Origin: Nemania diffusa
Taxonomy: Eukaryota > Ascomycota > Sordariomycetes > Xylariales > Xylariaceae
Assembly (NCBI GenBank): GCA_038501195.1
Contig: JBBPUQ010000002.1
Span: 2,170,001 to 2,234,000 of the forward strand
DNA length: 64,000 nucleotides
Direction: 5' to 3'
Position numbers and translations under genes: made by a program. Under the pieces are notes generated by a model. The model searched no databases. It had not been told where the DNA came from and was given only the letters and a program-made list of their open reading frames with translations. Position 1 is the stretch's first letter, and every line of letters starts with the position of its first letter. Shown in pieces: positions 12,928-25,162 of this stretch.

Positions 12928-12958
<31 letters not shown>

Positions 12959-15126
12959 GTGGAGACGGTGAGGTAAGGTAGGGTAATGTAAGTTATGCGT
13001 ATTATGGATGCGATGTTGGACGAAGATATGACGGCGTTGGAGTTGAGCGATGTATGTATTAGATTAGATGGGTATTGTATGCATGCGCGATCGATCACTT
13101 GAGGGGGACGGGGGGATGTGGCTTTCGCAATTGGTGCGGGCAACCAAGCTAATAATAAAGCCAAGCCTCTGCTAGACGAACTAGAAACAACCGACTCGAA
13201 CCTTCAAACCTCCCACTTGTCTGGCGCTTGTGTGGTAGGCAGGCAGGCAGTAGATAGCAGGTAGCACTTTAGGCCAGCTGCTACGTATAGGTATGTACGG
13301 TGCTGGTGCTGCACCGGTGCTGTACCTGCAGTATTACCTACCTAGGTACTAGATAACAAGTTACAGTTGACAATGGAGAAATAACTCTGAAAGCCTTTTG
13401 TGTGAATTGCAAGTGATTATTTAACCTAAACTTCCCCTACCAGATTAGGTATCACTTTACACACTTTACCTATCCTAGGCAGGCAGGTAGCTATTCTGTT
13501 CGCTCTGCCTCGCGTACCTATATATAACTGTTGTAGTATGGCAGCCTACATTAGTTGGTAACCTTAGGTAGACTACCGGCCAATTACATGTACCTATCTA
13601 CGTACCTATCTGAGGTACCAGGTAAGGATGTATATGCTCTAGGTTATTGTTTATCTACAAATAGCAATTATAAGTTGCGCGGCAACCTTTTAAGTAGATA
13701 CTTAAATATCATATTCCGTACTACTCTATAAGCAAGTCCTGCCATACATATTATTATTATTGTTGTTGTTGTTATTATCCTGTATAGATACTACGTAAAT
13801 ATATGCATCAGCGAAACATGCATAACACATGCATCTCCAATCTCCTATGTGCCTTAAGGTACCTATCTAGCTGATAGATACATGTAGGTAGTGTAGATCG
13901 TAGTCCAATCAGATAACCTCGACTACTGTAGGTAGGTGAGTGAAGTACCTTAGGTTAGGTATGTAGGTGGGTATATATGTGTGTACATGTAGGTACGTAC
14001 CTAAGGTAGATAGGTGCTCCCAGAGCACGGGTATGGGCTGCAACAGTATTGAAGATTTCGTGTGTTTCAACAATAATACGCGCTGCAGATGTCATCTCAT
14101 CCTTCGCATTTTACGAATGAAACCCTTGTATGTGGACAATGATCGAACAAGTGGCGCAACCTCTTGCGAATGATTGTTCGTATACCTATTAATCACATGG
14201 ACAGATATATCTATCCTTGGACCGCCGTATTGTACAGAGGTGGCTAACACCAAGCATAGCCCACCTCTACGTACTGCGTATGCGTGTGAACCATAAAATA
14301 CCCAGCTAACCATGATTAGGTAGTCAATACTCAATTCAATAAGACTTACCTAAATAGACCAGTTCTATTTGCATACTCTATGATAGGCCAACAATATAGC
14401 GTTTATAAGCGAAAGAATCACAGAGCATAAGACAAAACCGTAAGTTCTTGTTGGTGCCATATGCTGGAGATGCACGAACGTCTGAGCTCAGTGTGGTTTA
14501 TGTATACCACCTAACACCATGTCTTCTTGTAAGAACGGAAACCACCGACAGCTCAACGAGATACCTACGTAGGTAATAGTGGAAGGGCAGTGTAAATATA
14601 TGTACTGTAGAAGTGGCGGCGGTGGAAGGGAAGTACCGTGCCCTGACGCCCCACAAATGCAGAAACCCCCCCTTTGCCCCTTGAACCAAGTACGGGCGAT
14701 GACGTCCAATGCCGGGGTGGGGCTTCGCAGTGATTCTACCTAGGTAGTAGACTAGTAGTGATACGTGGACGCCAGAACTCGCAAGCGCCCACACCTGCAC
14801 CTCGCATGCCGCCTGTGATCATCTCGGTATTTCGAACTCTAGACCGTTGCACTTTCCCAACCCTATTTTAAAGTTATCGATGCCGTTGACCGGTTGAGTG
14901 TATCGAGCCGGCAAGCAAGCAGGATACGGCATTAGGAAGCCACCCCTATCCATCTTCCTTCTAGATACTCGTCATTTCTTCCTTTATCATTTACCAACCT
15001 ACTTCAAAGTTTCTAAGGTCTTTACCTTAATCGAAACGAATCTGTCCGCACTAGCTGCCATGCTTGTCGTGCAGACGACTTACGCCTCGCCTAACATCGG
15101 TACCTAAACTCTCCACGTGCCACATC
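12834..15126. other. Divergent intergenic region with trinucleotide and TAGGTA repeats
   Basis: No gene is supported. The stretch separates the divergent ArfGAP (-) and Git1-like (+) genes and should contain both promoters. It holds a CAG run (listed separately), a TTATTATTATTGTTGTTG microsatellite at 13750-13778, GGCAGGCAGGCAG at about 13238-13250, and many copies of TACCTAGGTA/TAGGTAGGT between 13330 and 14000. The last 250 bases before 15127 are pyrimidine-rich leader sequence. Confidence 0.55.
12921..12955 (+). repeat. CAG trinucleotide run upstream of the ArfGAP gene
   Basis: CAGCAGAAG is followed by eight or so uninterrupted CAG units, with CTG on the strand of the ArfGAP transcript. 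It lies 90-120 bases upstream of that gene's start codon, so it may be transcribed as part of its 5' leader. It does not sit in a supported reading frame. Confidence 0.75.
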
Positions 15127-18100
15127 ATGTCATCCGGCTCTAGGAAATCCTATATTCACCGACGCATCGACAGTCTCCAGAGCGTCCGGAGCACCAGCGG
15201 ACGGAGAAGCCGTGGCGCCTCGTTGGCCGCGCGGTCCATCCCCGTGAGCCACGACGATGCCTACTCCTACGCTCTCCGCGTCGCCTACCTCCACTATCTC
15301 ATCCAGCCTAAGACAAAACGAAAGCAATGGGTTCCCGCCCCGAAACCCCCGCCCCGGACCTATACCTCCAACATTGGCGATTTGGTCAAGGAGTTCGTGC
15401 CGGGGAACTCGACAAGTGCCAAGCTACCTCATTCCTTCCATACCCCTCTGCTGAAGAGGATGGAGGGCGTCATCAGGGGCTCCGAAACTCTCCCTGGCTA
15501 TAATGATGCCGCCGTCAAAAAGACCTTTGCTCAGGCATATACTGCATTTACAGAGGCCAGTTTCAAGAAGAGCATCGATAAGGAGCGCAAAGTTGAGCCC
15601 TTGGTCTTAATCTTCTATTCTGCCGCCACGAAGGCTTGTGGTCTCGGGCATACCCCGGGCGATGATTCGTGGAAACCTCTTGTTGATAGGCACGTGGCCC
15701 TCTTTGTGAGGCTCGCCACTCACATCTTGCGCAGCCAGGGGGGCGACAGGGACAAGCCCGAGCTCATGAGCAGATTAGACACTCTAGAAAAGAAGCTTCT
15801 CACGAACGACCAGAATCTCTTCATCGATACGAGCCAAGATGCGGGGAAGCACATCGAAGTAACCGTTCCCTTATCCTATGACGTCAAGGATATGCCTATG
15901 GTCCAGGCTGTCGCTAAGATATTTGGGCTTGCGCACTCTGATGTTCAGGGTCACTTAGACGCCCAGCGGCCGAATTGGACTGAAGAAGCTGCGCTCAAGG
16001 ATTTGAAAGCATACCAGCATCGCCTGAATGCCAACATGTCCGGCGTCTTACAGAGCCAGGATTTTGATGTCGAGGAAGCTTATCTGGACTGGAAGAAGGC
16101 TGAAGGCCCCTTTTTGTCGGCCATGATGATGGAAATTCTTACGGCTAAACCAGAGCTCGCCAAAACATCTTCGGGCGTTAGCGCGGCTTCTGAGAAGCCG
16201 TTGCCAACGAGTCCTGGTAACAGGCAGGAGGAGGAACAGTCGTACGCAGATCTGAGTCGGGCTTTATCTAGCCCGAATAGGAATTCTATATACGGCATAG
16301 AAAATAGGCTCAGCCTGAGTTCCATGACACTTGACGATACCAGTAGTATTAGGGCTGTTGACGAAGCGCACTACACCTTTATTCCTTCCGATCCTCGAGA
16401 GTTCTTAAAAGTCATCGCAAATTATGCTTTGGAGTTCGATGCTATGCATGGAGAAGGGGATGAACAGAATGGGCCGTTTTCAAAGCAATCAATGGAGCTC
16501 TTAACAGAACTCTGTGTTCGCTGGCGAATACCCCAGTTCACCCGTCTCATTGTGTACATAGAAGTGGCCGCTCGCAGATTCACCGACACACTTTTCACAG
16601 TCATAGATATAGATTCTGCATTTGAGTTGGTCAAGAGTACTCCGCCAGAAAAAGAGCATAAAAAACCTCCACACATCTATCTATATAGCGAAAGCCTCGC
16701 AACTATAGATCGAGGTAGGTGGACTCTTGCCGACTTCACTACATATCAGCAGACGTTGCGTACTCTACATGATGCACTTTTGCGAGAGCTATACGACACC
16801 CTCATGCATTGCTATCAGCCAAAACCTCCATCGGCAGGCCCCTCAGTTCATGTATTACAAAATCATATCTTCAACGATCCTAGTTTCTCCCGGAAGGAAG
16901 AAGAGGCGATGGAATATACCAAAATGCTTCAGGACGGCATGGTAGAGCAAGCCGCAAATGTTTACCGTGGTTTTCTTGATGCTGAGATACCTCCAGACCA
17001 GCAGGACTGGAATTTCAGTCATGTTAAGAACCTGGGAAACTCTGTTGTCAAGCTTTGTGAAAAGATCCAGAAGCGCTACAGAAGCAACCCGATAATCATG
17101 GGAGTCAATCCATTGACCGTCCTTGCGGAGACCATCTTTCCAAGCTTTGAAAATGATGCTCACGAGCTAGTCAAGAGAATCATGCAGGTTGCACGAGATA
17201 AGGGGGACGAGCTCCCTCTACAAGATGGGTTTGACTTGTATAAGGAACTTGTTGAAATCCGGCGCATCCACCGCTCATCACTTCCCAGCCAGCCTTTCAC
17301 GTTTGATATTGAAGAACTCCTCGTTGAATTCGTCTGGCGATGGATACATAATGCAGAAGAACGAGCAGAGGAATTCGTAGACCAGGCATTGAAGCATGAT
17401 CAGTTCCAAGTCCGAAGCCAAGGGCCTGAACATGCTCTGAGCGACGCAGAACGCCATAGTCATTCAGTGATTGACATGTTTCAGTTGTTCAATCAAACAG
17501 CAGATCAAGTATTTCAACTTGAATGGGATAACGACGTTCATCATGCTCGTTTCATGACGGCCCTGTCCAAGATTTTTGCCAATAGCATTGCGCGTTACTG
17601 CGAGATCGTGGATCAACGTTTTGTCAAGGAAATGGACACGCCAAGACCCAATGACCAAGAAGCGGCTGCATTAGCCCAGACAACCCAGAGCAGATTTATG
17701 CAGTATGCTAAAGATGCGTGGAATAATAAAGAGAAGATGGAGCCTTTTCAATTTTATCCAGAGGTATAGTACATACTTGTTCTCTCATGCTGGCCAGTAA
17801 GAATCTAACCTATTATAGTCTTTGGTCAAGCTGAACAACATCGAGTGGGCCATGCAGGAGTTAGATAAGCTTGAGAGGACCATGAATGTCGATGCCTGCG
17901 CCGCAATAATAGAAAAAGCAGATGGGCCCAAAAAGCAGGTCCGACGACCAGCGAAATACGTTTTCACCATCAAGATTGTCGAAGCCGAGGAGATCAAAGC
18001 ATGTGATCCAAACGGGACTAGTGATCCCTACGTTGTTCTTGTGGATGAATACCAGAAGCGCCTGCACAAGACCCGAATCATCATGAGAACTTTAAACCCT

Positions 18101-19363
18101 CGGTGGGACGAGTCTGTTGACGTAACGGTATCTAGCGCGCTCAACATTGTTGCAACAATATGGGATTACGACACTTTTGGTGACCACGATTTTGTAGGCA
18201 GGACTTCTCTCAAGTTGGACCCAATACATTTTAGTGACTATCTACCGAGGGAATTCTGGCTTGACCTTGACACACAAGGTAGGATCCTTCTCCGAATAAG
18301 CATGGAAGGAGAGCGCGATGATATCCAGTTTTATTTCGGTAAAGCGTTCCGACATCTGAAGAGGACAGAGCGCGATATGGTTCGCAAAATTACAGATAAG
18401 GTAGGTTCCCGCTGCACTGCTCTCGGACGTCACCCGGTTAACAAATTATAGCTATCAAGCCATATCAACGCGTCGCTCTCGCACGAGGCGTTACGCAATC
18501 TTTTAGGTCGCAACCTCGCTTCGCAAGTCAACTCGTTTTTCAAACGAAGTTCAACCATACCTACACTCACTGATGCTGATATTGAGAACGCCCTTCAATC
18601 TCTCTTCGCATATTTTAATGACAACTTCTCTACAATGAAGGAAACCTTGACCGATGTGACAATGGTTGCGGTGATGACACGCCTGTGGAAGGAGGTTCTC
18701 ATGGCCATCGAAGCTCTCGTTGTACCGCCCTTGTCAGATAAACCTTCAAGTCAACGTCCCCTTAGCCAACGAGAACTTGACGTAGTTTTCAAATGGTTGA
18801 AACTGCTCTATAGTTTTTTCAATGCACAAGATGAAAGCGGTGAGGTCTTAGGTGTCCCTGCCGAAGTCCTAAAGTCGCCTAAGTATCACGAACTCAACTC
18901 GCTTAACTTCTTTTACTTTGATGGCACTGAGAACCTTATCCGAACATCCGAGCGCATGGCAGCTGCCACTGCTCAGCGGCAGCAGCAGCAACTTCAAGGT
19001 CAGATGAATTCGAACCGCCTATCAGCGCCCCCTGCTTTTGGTGGTGCCGCCGCCGGGCCCGCTTTCGCAAGTATGGGTACTATTCGTAGAGGCAAGAGCA
19101 TTATGATGAGCCGGAACCTTGGTACAATGCGCCGCGCCAAAGAGGAAAAGCGGAAGGAGGCCCAAGCTGATCCGTCTGATGACATGATTCTCCGCATCTT
19201 GCGCATGCGCCCTGAAGCGACTGGCTATCTCAAGGAGCGACACCGCCAGAAAGAACGAATGGCCGCGGCCGCAGCTGCCGCAATGATTGTAAAGCAGAGC
19301 GTCAGCCAAGGCTGGAATAGTGGCGGGGCAAGCTTCGGTCGAGGTGGTATACCGCGGCGTTGA
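15127..19363 (+). CDS. git1: Munc13/UNC13-like protein with MUN and C2 domains (Git1-like)
   Basis: Three exons, 15127-17763, 17819-18400 and 18452-19363, encode about 1376 residues; both introns are phase 0 (55 and 51 bases). The start MSSGSRKSYIHRR follows a leader with stops. A long helical region (residues about 450-870) resembles MHD1/MUN. Exon 2 carries a C2 domain at about residues 925-1020, with calcium-ligand-like acidic loops DPNGTSDPYVV and WDYDTFGDHDFVG. Exon 3 contains a second Munc13-homology stretch with LFAYFNDNFSTM, ending in a Gln/Ala/Arg-rich tail. Metazoan Munc13 primes vesicles. The fission yeast relative Git1 acts in glucose/cAMP signalling, and the role in filamentous fungi is less clear. 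The start at 15127 is preferred to the in-frame ATG at 15064. The family assignment is good; orthology to Git1 is inferred from domain order. Confidence 0.85.
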
Positions 19364-22300
19364 TAAGTCACACATGAATTTTGTATGCGTGGTGAATGAT
19401 TGGCAAGCGAGTATCCGAGCTCGATATTTGGGGACTCGGAATTAAAGAGCGGGACTGAGCTGGAAAATGATGGGATTCGACAATTTGCATTTATTTATTT
19501 TCTACGGTGGGTATGTTCATCTGCAAGGCGTATACTGAAGCAAGCGATTATGTTCATTGGTTTCTTAGGGCACGATGAGCATGCCGGTAATCCTTTTTGT
19601 TATACATCCCTGTTGATTACCCGATACCCCTTGAAATTATGTCTACGCAGAACTCCATCTTCAGCAAAGGCTCTACGTTTTGCGCTTCCCAGTTTCAAAC
19701 CTTTGGTGTGGTATTAGTATATCTTGTAGCGATATGAATTTACTGCGCAAAATCTCATATTACGAGACGCTTCAGTCTCTCGTATTTTGGAGTTAAGTGT
19801 CACTAAAGACTAACCAGCTGCGACAAGCTATATTAAATAGAATAGAGTAGGTTAAGAATATCTAATTAAAGCCCAGGGGCATAAAAGCACTGCTTGGCGG
19901 AATATATTGATTGTAAAGTACCGCGGAGACTGATTATCTTCTATGATCATCCTATCAGACAGAATATACATAGGCTCTTCTTACTATTATTGTAAATAGG
20001 CTGAGTATAAGTATACCTCTGAGAGTTATGTCCACCAAAGTCTAATCTACATGGCTATATATCCTAACGACTGTTTCATACACGAACGCACTTGTCTACT
20101 TGAGCCAGCCTTTGTTATTGGGAAGCAGCGGAACCTAGCCAGGAAGGGATCTTACATTCATGTCAATAGCTACATGGTATGGTAGACGAAGAAAATGCTC
20201 GAACCAGTGTATCTAATACTTGAGAGCAAGACATCCTGACGTATATTTGCCGGCAGCGCGACCAACGGTCGTTATATGTGTCTCGGTCTCATGGTTCTTG
20301 ACTAAGATTAGATCGACAAGTGACAATTGGGCGGTGTCTTCAAATTTAGGGTATTGCTCCCAACGATTCATATGCTCCAAGTATTTGAATAATGTGTTGT
20401 TAAATTCTTTGGCCCTTCTGGTTGAACTGGTATGACCATTGACGAATTTTAGCAACAAAACCCCCAGATGACGCCATGATTGATAGATAAAGGCCCCTGA
20501 GAGGCTTATAGTGAAATGTGGTAAACCTTGTAGTGCCAAGACATGTGTCTTATTAAAGGCTACTGGACCCCTAATTATTGATGTCATTCGTAGTTTCAAG
20601 TCGGGTCATTCCTAAGGTGGGACGGAGGAAGGTTAAAAGTGTGCAAGTTTAAGATTAGACATCGTGTGGGCTGAGAAGAGATAAGGTTTTGATAAGGCTA
20701 TCATGAGATCTGATGCTTAACACCTAAACTGAATCTAATGTAGTCTGGTGGCGTGCTACTAAATTGCCAACTCACATGCACGGAAAATCAGAATGAAACT
20801 GCCAAGGATATACGCTGGACTGTTTGAGTTTTTTTTCCCTTTTGACTCAGTCTGTCACCGGGTATCTAGAGAGGTAATCTAGATGCCACGTGAGTTGCTT
20901 GAACATGTAGGCACGCTAGGTTCACGGCTAAGGGGGATATCCCTGGATCGCCGCCAAAGTCTGTCCGGGTACTTGTTTCCAGTTCTGTGTAGATGGGTTG
21001 ATGGGCGCCCATTTCAAGAGCGTTCATGAATTCTGAAACAGATCGACAGGCCAGTAGACAGGGGCTAGAAATGCGAGGACCCGGCCCGGCGTTCCTCGGA
21101 CGCACATCATCTGCATATTTCCCCATGTCCGCGAGCATCAGAGAAGATTCGGGGGCGATACCCGGGGGTAGGGAATTGGGGAGTTGGGGGTTGCAAATCT
21201 GTAGACCGCAGATCGGTGGCGGTCAATTAACGAAGCCAATGAGGCTCGTCTATCTTACAAATGGGCTCGCCTTGCTTTTTATGTACCGGGCGGTGATCGA
21301 CACCTTAGGTAGCTATCACGTTTGCCACAATCGCTCTGGCTTTGATATGCCCGGCATATGCTATTGGCTGTACTAAGGTTGACCTCCAGACCGGTATGCC
21401 GCAGCCTGGAGCAGACATCTTCTGTCAGCCTCAACAGCTAAGGCGCAATCTTGGCGTCTGTTGATTGAGTTAGGAACCAAATATATGGGAGAAATAGACG
21501 CCACACCCTGTTAGCTTTAACTATGGTAGATGCGGTAGGTAAGCGCAGATAGGTAGTTTATTGTGCATATCGACTTGACGCGCAGTATCCATAGTACTTA
21601 GGTAGTTGTTGTCGTACCCATTCTCGTTAAGCTGGTGTACCGACTCAAGTCATGGGTATGAAATAAGGGTCTTCGGGGCTCCATTTTGGCATGCCCGTAC
21701 TTTTGCCTAGCACCTAGAAAGCATAACGTTTGCAAATTGTTATCCCTGACTTCTGCCCTGACTCGCCTTAGTGTACTTGTGCCTCTGTTATAGGCCTGGC
21801 CTAGGCTAGATGGAGAGATGGAGATGTGGGAGGCCTGTGGAAAGCCGCCAATGCACTTGATGATCATACGTAAGTAAGTTGTTCCTACTGGCGCTAAATA
21901 TGCACATCCGGTGTGCGGTTGCCGTCGGAAGTTACCGTCAAACGTCGGATAGCTCGAATCGCTGCCTTAGCTGGATCTTCTGTGTTTTGAAGTTTTGACT
22001 ATCGTATATAGTGTTTGCGTAGGTTGAAGCTGAATCGTTCAGTCAGCCCCGCCTATTTAAGGGTACTGGTGTCGGGACCACGTGAACCCCGGGAATAATT
22101 CGGGCTGGGAATTGCTATACTTTAATCTGGATCCTCGTAACTCGGTACTGCACCGTCTAAGCCGTGTTGAGACATCCCGAAGCATGTCGACAATAGAAAT
22201 ATATGTTCTGAATTTCAAGTCAAATTAGTATTCTACTGTTTAATTTTGTTTTCTATTTGTCTGATATTAACAAAGAGATTGTAAATAGGTATGTATCTGT

Positions 22301-25162
22301 ATAGTGGTTTTCGTTTTTGTGGAGGGGTATGCCTGGGCAGGTCGGTATAGCTTGTCAATGCAATATGATGTCACGGTGCATATCGGAGAGGAGTATAGAA
22401 CATTACCCCTACCTACCTAGGTAGGTACTTAGTAGACTTAAATAGATTAGCGTTGCTAGCGGTTTCGGGTTTGTAAGGAGAATCCTCGTTTTTATTCTTG
22501 CGCTTGCTGCGGTTGGATGAATACGGCCAAATGTTTCTCGACTCTAGGCGCACACACACATACACAAAAGAAAGGTGAATAATAGGAGGAAATGAAATAG
22601 CGTAAAAAAACGGTGGAAATCAAGACGGTTGGGCTTGCCTTGCGCTTCGTAACACATGATGAATTCTTCCGCCTGTTAACGAATAGCATCCCTCTTAGTG
22701 TCCATTATGGTGATGGGTCAGGATAGTCGCATCCGGCTCCTGCCTCAGTCCTTGCCTGTTGTTGGTTGGTCTAGGGATGTAAGTATCTTGTGATAGCCAC
22801 TAAATCGAGGAAGAGGCCTAAACGCAACTTCGTGGGTCCAATCATGATGTGTGGTACTACCACACTAACCTCTAGCCTACCTAACCTTGAACACTCGTAC
22901 CATTTCAGAGTAATCCAAGGAGCAGGCGACTGCTGAAAACAAATATATCATTTTTAAGAGATGGGATACTTGTTTCATCGCCGCAAAATATGTATGAAGC
23001 ATTTAGTCGGTGTTGGCGCTATAGATAAATTTGTTTAAATGCTACTTGCTAAGTAATTAGTATACTATGTTATATATGTAGATAGGATGACTCAAGTAGA
23101 TGAAGAGTAGGCTAGGGCTTGTAGTAATGTTTACCTATTATAGAAGCAAGGTTGTCTTTCTAAGGAGGTACCTGCTAAGACCAACGTATATAGGTCGGCA
23201 CCTAAGGTATATATCCACCTACCTAAAAGAATATGATCAAAAGGTCGTAAGAAAGAATGTCCAGCTGTGAATTATATTTCGTGATAACTCGTGGTGGACA
23301 ACTTTATCCAGTTCCAACGGTCGGGCTGGTTTGTTTCATTCTCCTTGGCCCCGGTACCTACCTATGGTATGGAATATCCCAGTTGCGCCAAGGCAGACCT
23401 CTAGACTATCGTATCTTATAAATGTTGTCTGAGTCGAAAGAAGAGCAGGTACAGTAGAGCCCGTCGTGATATTTCAAATCACATGCTATCTACGATATCT
23501 TATGTTTTAACCCTCAATTCAGTTACAGCGCTGTATAGGTGGTGGTATGTATATAACCTAGGGCAAAACAAGGGAGAATAGCGGAATAAGACAACAACAA
23601 AAACACAGTCAACTTGAGTTCTCGGACTCGAACTATAGGTATTTGCAGCCATTTTCACATGGAGATCGGACTCGTATCGAAAGAGCAGAGCAGGTAAGTA
23701 GTTGAAACTGCGGCGGTTGGTCGGTTACATATATTAGAGCACTTAAGACAGAGGGGCAGGCGGTTAGCGGATGGCGGACGGGAGACGGCTAGGAGATGGA
23801 GCCATTTGATACCTATATTATATAGGTACTTATTTATGTACCTGAAAGACTTCCTACATTCCGTAGGTAAACAACTACATATGTAGATATAAAACAAAAC
23901 TAGAATAATACGTAGGGGCTGTGTTCTAAGGAGAAAAGCATCACCGAACCGGCGTGCATGGTAACTGTGGCAAGCCTGTTTTTAGAAAATAATTGCCGAA
24001 GTTGGTAATAATCACTGTGATCATTTCTTCCAGATCCTCTCGAACTAATGGATATGAGACGGAATTGATAGGCACCCAAGGCATACGCTACTGCATGGTG
24101 CATACACACCTAGGTACTTTTACCTCTACTCTACCTACCTCACGCATATACGCTGGAAAGGCGAGCACAATGCTGTGGTGTACTAGGTAGGTAGCAGTGC
24201 AAAGAAAAGCAAATGGAATGAATGGTGGACGGTGAAAGGGACACTCGGCGAGCTCAACTCTAAGTGGCCGAATCTAATCATCCGTCCTAGCCCATCCCGG
24301 GTTGGCCTGCCTCTCCCCTGGCCACGCGGAGCCAATCGTAGCGGGTACTTGCTTCTCGCTATAACAGTGCGGGCCCACAGACGGCCAGCAACCCACCTTT
24401 CTTCTCCCACCAACTGTCTAGGTAAACGAGTCCCATCCATCCCTTCCATCTCCGCCTTGTCTGCTGTCCTGCCCGCCTGTCGCTGCCGCTGCCTACTTGA
24501 GGGCTACCTATCGTATCGAACCGGACTGGTCTTCAAAGTTGTAGTTGTTGTAGTCGCTGTCGCCGGGTCTATCATCGCTCTTTCGGTACATACGAGAACA
24601 AGGCTTGGCTGCTGGATAGGATAGTGCGAAGGGGTCTTTAGCCACCGTCAAGAACTATCTATCTAGGGTAGGGGCATAGCGTCCTTCAACATAACCCTTT
24701 CATTGTTCATCCTCGCCGACAAACCCCCCCGAAGTCTGAGCAACTCCCCACCTATTCACACCTAACCTAACGACATCCCTCCTTTTTGCCGACACGACTC
24801 CGTGCCTTAGTATACCCAATACCCATCTTCCCATACATTACCAGCTCTACGTCGAAGCCATACTTTTGTACTCGCATCCTTAGCCCGCCGCCACTCGACA
24901 CTGCTAGCCAACCCGTATCGACTTGCTCGCTAGAGCGGATATGCAGCAACGTCTCGTGAATTAATCACTGTCTTCGTTTAGAGGCGTGCTATACTACTGC
25001 CTTTGATATTTTGGGTATTGCGCCGACCTCTATGCAGTCGTCATAGGGTTCTCTGAGCGTCTTGTCGATCGCTGTTCTCACTATCAATTTCCTCTCCGAA
25101 CACTTGATCCTGCGTGATCCCGTCACCTGTGGAAGCCACTGAACCCTTACATTGCGGCAAAG
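19364..25162. other. Gene-poor 5.8-kb stretch upstream of the histidine kinase
   Basis: No gene can be supported. The longest open frame (20213-20599, minus, 128 codons) shows no motif and sits in AT-rich DNA with no flanking exons. TAGGTA palindromes recur (for example 22409-22427 and 23160-23230), with a CA run at 22552-22565. From about 24230 to 25162 the DNA becomes C/T-rich and CG-containing, like a promoter plus a long 5' leader for the kinase gene. An open frame there (24232-24624) is of low complexity and is not called. Confidence 0.5.

Noticed and set aside
20213..20599. 128-codon open frame on the minus strand in the large gap
   Set aside because: AT-rich, no domain that I recognise, no splice partners; a homology search would be needed to revive it.
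24232..24624. 130-codon open frame upstream of NIK1
   Set aside because: Low-complexity Arg/Pro/Leu composition in probable 5' leader sequence; no family resemblance.
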